Shown here piece after piece: positions 63,254-64,000 of a stretch of DNA of 64,000 nt. Location of the stretch: positions 6,646 to 70,645 of the forward strand of contig JAGOAA010000002.1 in the NCBI GenBank assembly GCA_017984215.1, given 5' to 3'. A program made the position numbers and the translations under genes. This DNA comes from Cytophagaceae bacterium. GTDB lineage: Bacteria; Bacteroidota; Bacteroidia; Cytophagales; Spirosomataceae. The stretch's first letter is position 1. Every line of letters begins with the position of its first letter. The notes beneath the pieces are model-generated. The model was not told the DNA's origin and made no database searches. It was given only the letters and a program-made list of their open reading frames with translations.

Positions 63254-64000
63254 AATTTCCAACGAACAAAGGCTTCCATGGCCTCATATTCAGCTAAACC
63301 GAGTGCATTGTAAATTTGAGCAGTGCCTCGGTTTCGTTCTTCTGCCCGTTGCCAGAATTCACGTGAATCTTCCCCTTGGAAAACCACACCGTCTTTTTGC
63401 GATTGGTGTTTGAAGATACCCATCCGTTTTTTGAATACTTGATCGGGTGACATCGGAACGGCCATTTCAATTTGGTCGATATCCCATTCGGCCCAAGCAC
63501 CTTTGTACAGCCAGACCCAACAGTTCTTCATGTACTCTCTGTGTTTTAACCGTTGGATAGCCTCGAATATGGCATCCAAACATACCTTGTGCGTACCATG
63601 CGGATCGGCCAGGTCTCCTGCTGCATAAATTTGATGTGGTTGGACTTCCTCGATGATGTCCATAATTAATTGGATGTCGGCTTCGCCAATCGGTTTTTTA
63701 CGTATCGTGCCTGTCTCGTAAAAAGGCATGTGTAGGAAGTGGGCGTTCTCTTTTTTGATGCCTACGAACCGACAGGTATTTTTTGCTTCCCCTTGTCGGA
63801 TAAGTCCTTTGATTTCGCGAACCGCGGGGATATCCAATTCGGAGTCTTTCTTGTTTTTCAAGAATTTGACAGCTTCTTTGTAGATTTTGTTGGCTTTCGC
63901 GTTCGAGCTTTCAAATTTTTCATTGAAATCGACCACGAATTCAGCGAAGCGAAGTGCCTCGTCGTCAGCGACGGCGATGTTTCCTGATGTTTGGTAAACA
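63250..64000 (-). CDS. nagB: Glucosamine-6-phosphate deaminase, C-terminal part (cut by window edge)
   Basis: The frame is open to the last base of the window (about 250 codons visible), so the N-terminus is missing. The visible part begins VYQTSGNIAVADDEALRFAEF, the end of the NagB deaminase domain. The rest is a PIG-L/LmbE-like domain (PHQIYAAGDLADPHGTH, with the Asp/His metal motif), which Bacteroidota NagB proteins carry as a C-terminal fusion. NagB converts glucosamine-6-P to fructose-6-P and ammonia. The 3' end overlaps the converging oxidase gene by 4 bases. Confidence 0.85.
   Translation of the reverse strand, partial: VYQTSGNIAVADDEALRFAEFVVDFNEKFESSNAKANKIYKEAVKFLKNKKDSELDIPAVREIKGLIRQGEAKNTCRFVGIKKENAHFLHMPFYETGTIRKKPIGEADIQLIMDIIEEVQPHQIYAAGDLADPHGTHKVCLDAIFEAIQRLKHREYMKNCWVWLYKGAWAEWDIDQIEMAVPMSPDQVFKKRMGIFKHQSQKDGVVFQGEDSREFWQRAEERNRGTAQIYNALGLAEYEAMEAFVRWKF

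Overview
The window reads as a chromosomal segment of a member of the Bacteroidota, most likely order Cytophagales. The grounds are a complete type IX secretion/gliding core (sprF/porP-like, gldK, gldL, gldM, gldN, plus gldD elsewhere), a SusC/SusD pair, many Bacteroidota-type lipoproteins, DUF4271 next to hemD, a two-domain NagB, and many promoters of the Bacteroidota form TTG-N19-22-TAnnTTTG with no strong Shine-Dalgarno sequences. A freshwater Aquirufa-like relative is possible, but that is only an impression. No phage, transposase, integrase or CRISPR array was found.

Layout. 1-1300: 3' part of a sensor histidine kinase and its LuxR-type response regulator. 1435-7782: a roughly 6.3 kb AT-rich accessory block bounded by a 43-base perfect direct repeat. 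The right copy runs into an intact tRNA-Arg(CCG); the left copy is a decayed fragment of the same tRNA. The block holds four genes of unknown function: a secreted protein, a membrane-anchored propeller-like protein, a lipoprotein ending in DnaJ-type zinc fingers, and a small exported protein. It also holds a zinc-finger gene remnant. It looks like a tRNA-targeted island without a visible integrase and is the least explained part of the window. 7848-13079: rluA-family pseudouridine synthase, anmK, lhgO and an ABC exporter. 13179-20736: a branched-chain amino acid block ilvD-ilvB-ilvN-ilvC-ilvA-leuA, all on +. The IlvA and LeuA proteins lack their usual C-terminal regulatory domains, so IlvN is the only ACT-domain subunit encoded here.

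20725-30534: a polytopic membrane protein and an MscS channel; an outer-membrane protein and LptC; an overlapping minus-strand run recN / small lipoprotein / SCO1 / cytochrome c; then sucD and a DUF4271 protein. 30626-37098: hemD, then the T9SS core sprF-gldK-gldL-gldM-gldN closed by a terminator. GldL and GldM form the inner-membrane proton-driven motor, and GldK and GldN the outer-membrane ring. 37310-42720: pyruvate kinase, plsC, gldD and priA. 42717-48609: a nitroreductase and a SusD/SusC nutrient-uptake pair. 48842-50622: adk and obg. 50671-55067: an overlapping minus-strand run of a RmlD-like reductase, hemC, a DNA polymerase III delta'-like subunit and a GlmU-like left-handed beta-helix protein, with ribosomal protein L31 type B upstream. 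55588-58041: class Ia nrdA, preceded by a 520-base intergenic region that can fold into a multi-stem structure. 58112-64000: a GT39-like membrane protein, a YhhN protein, a large FAD/Fe-S oxidase, and the C-terminal part of NagB cut by the window edge.

The points most worth a second look are the tRNA-Arg island with its exported DnaJ-like zinc-finger lipoprotein, the structured region before nrdA, the matching repeat arrays directly before the rluA-family and obg start codons, and the palindrome with two opposed -7 boxes before anmK.
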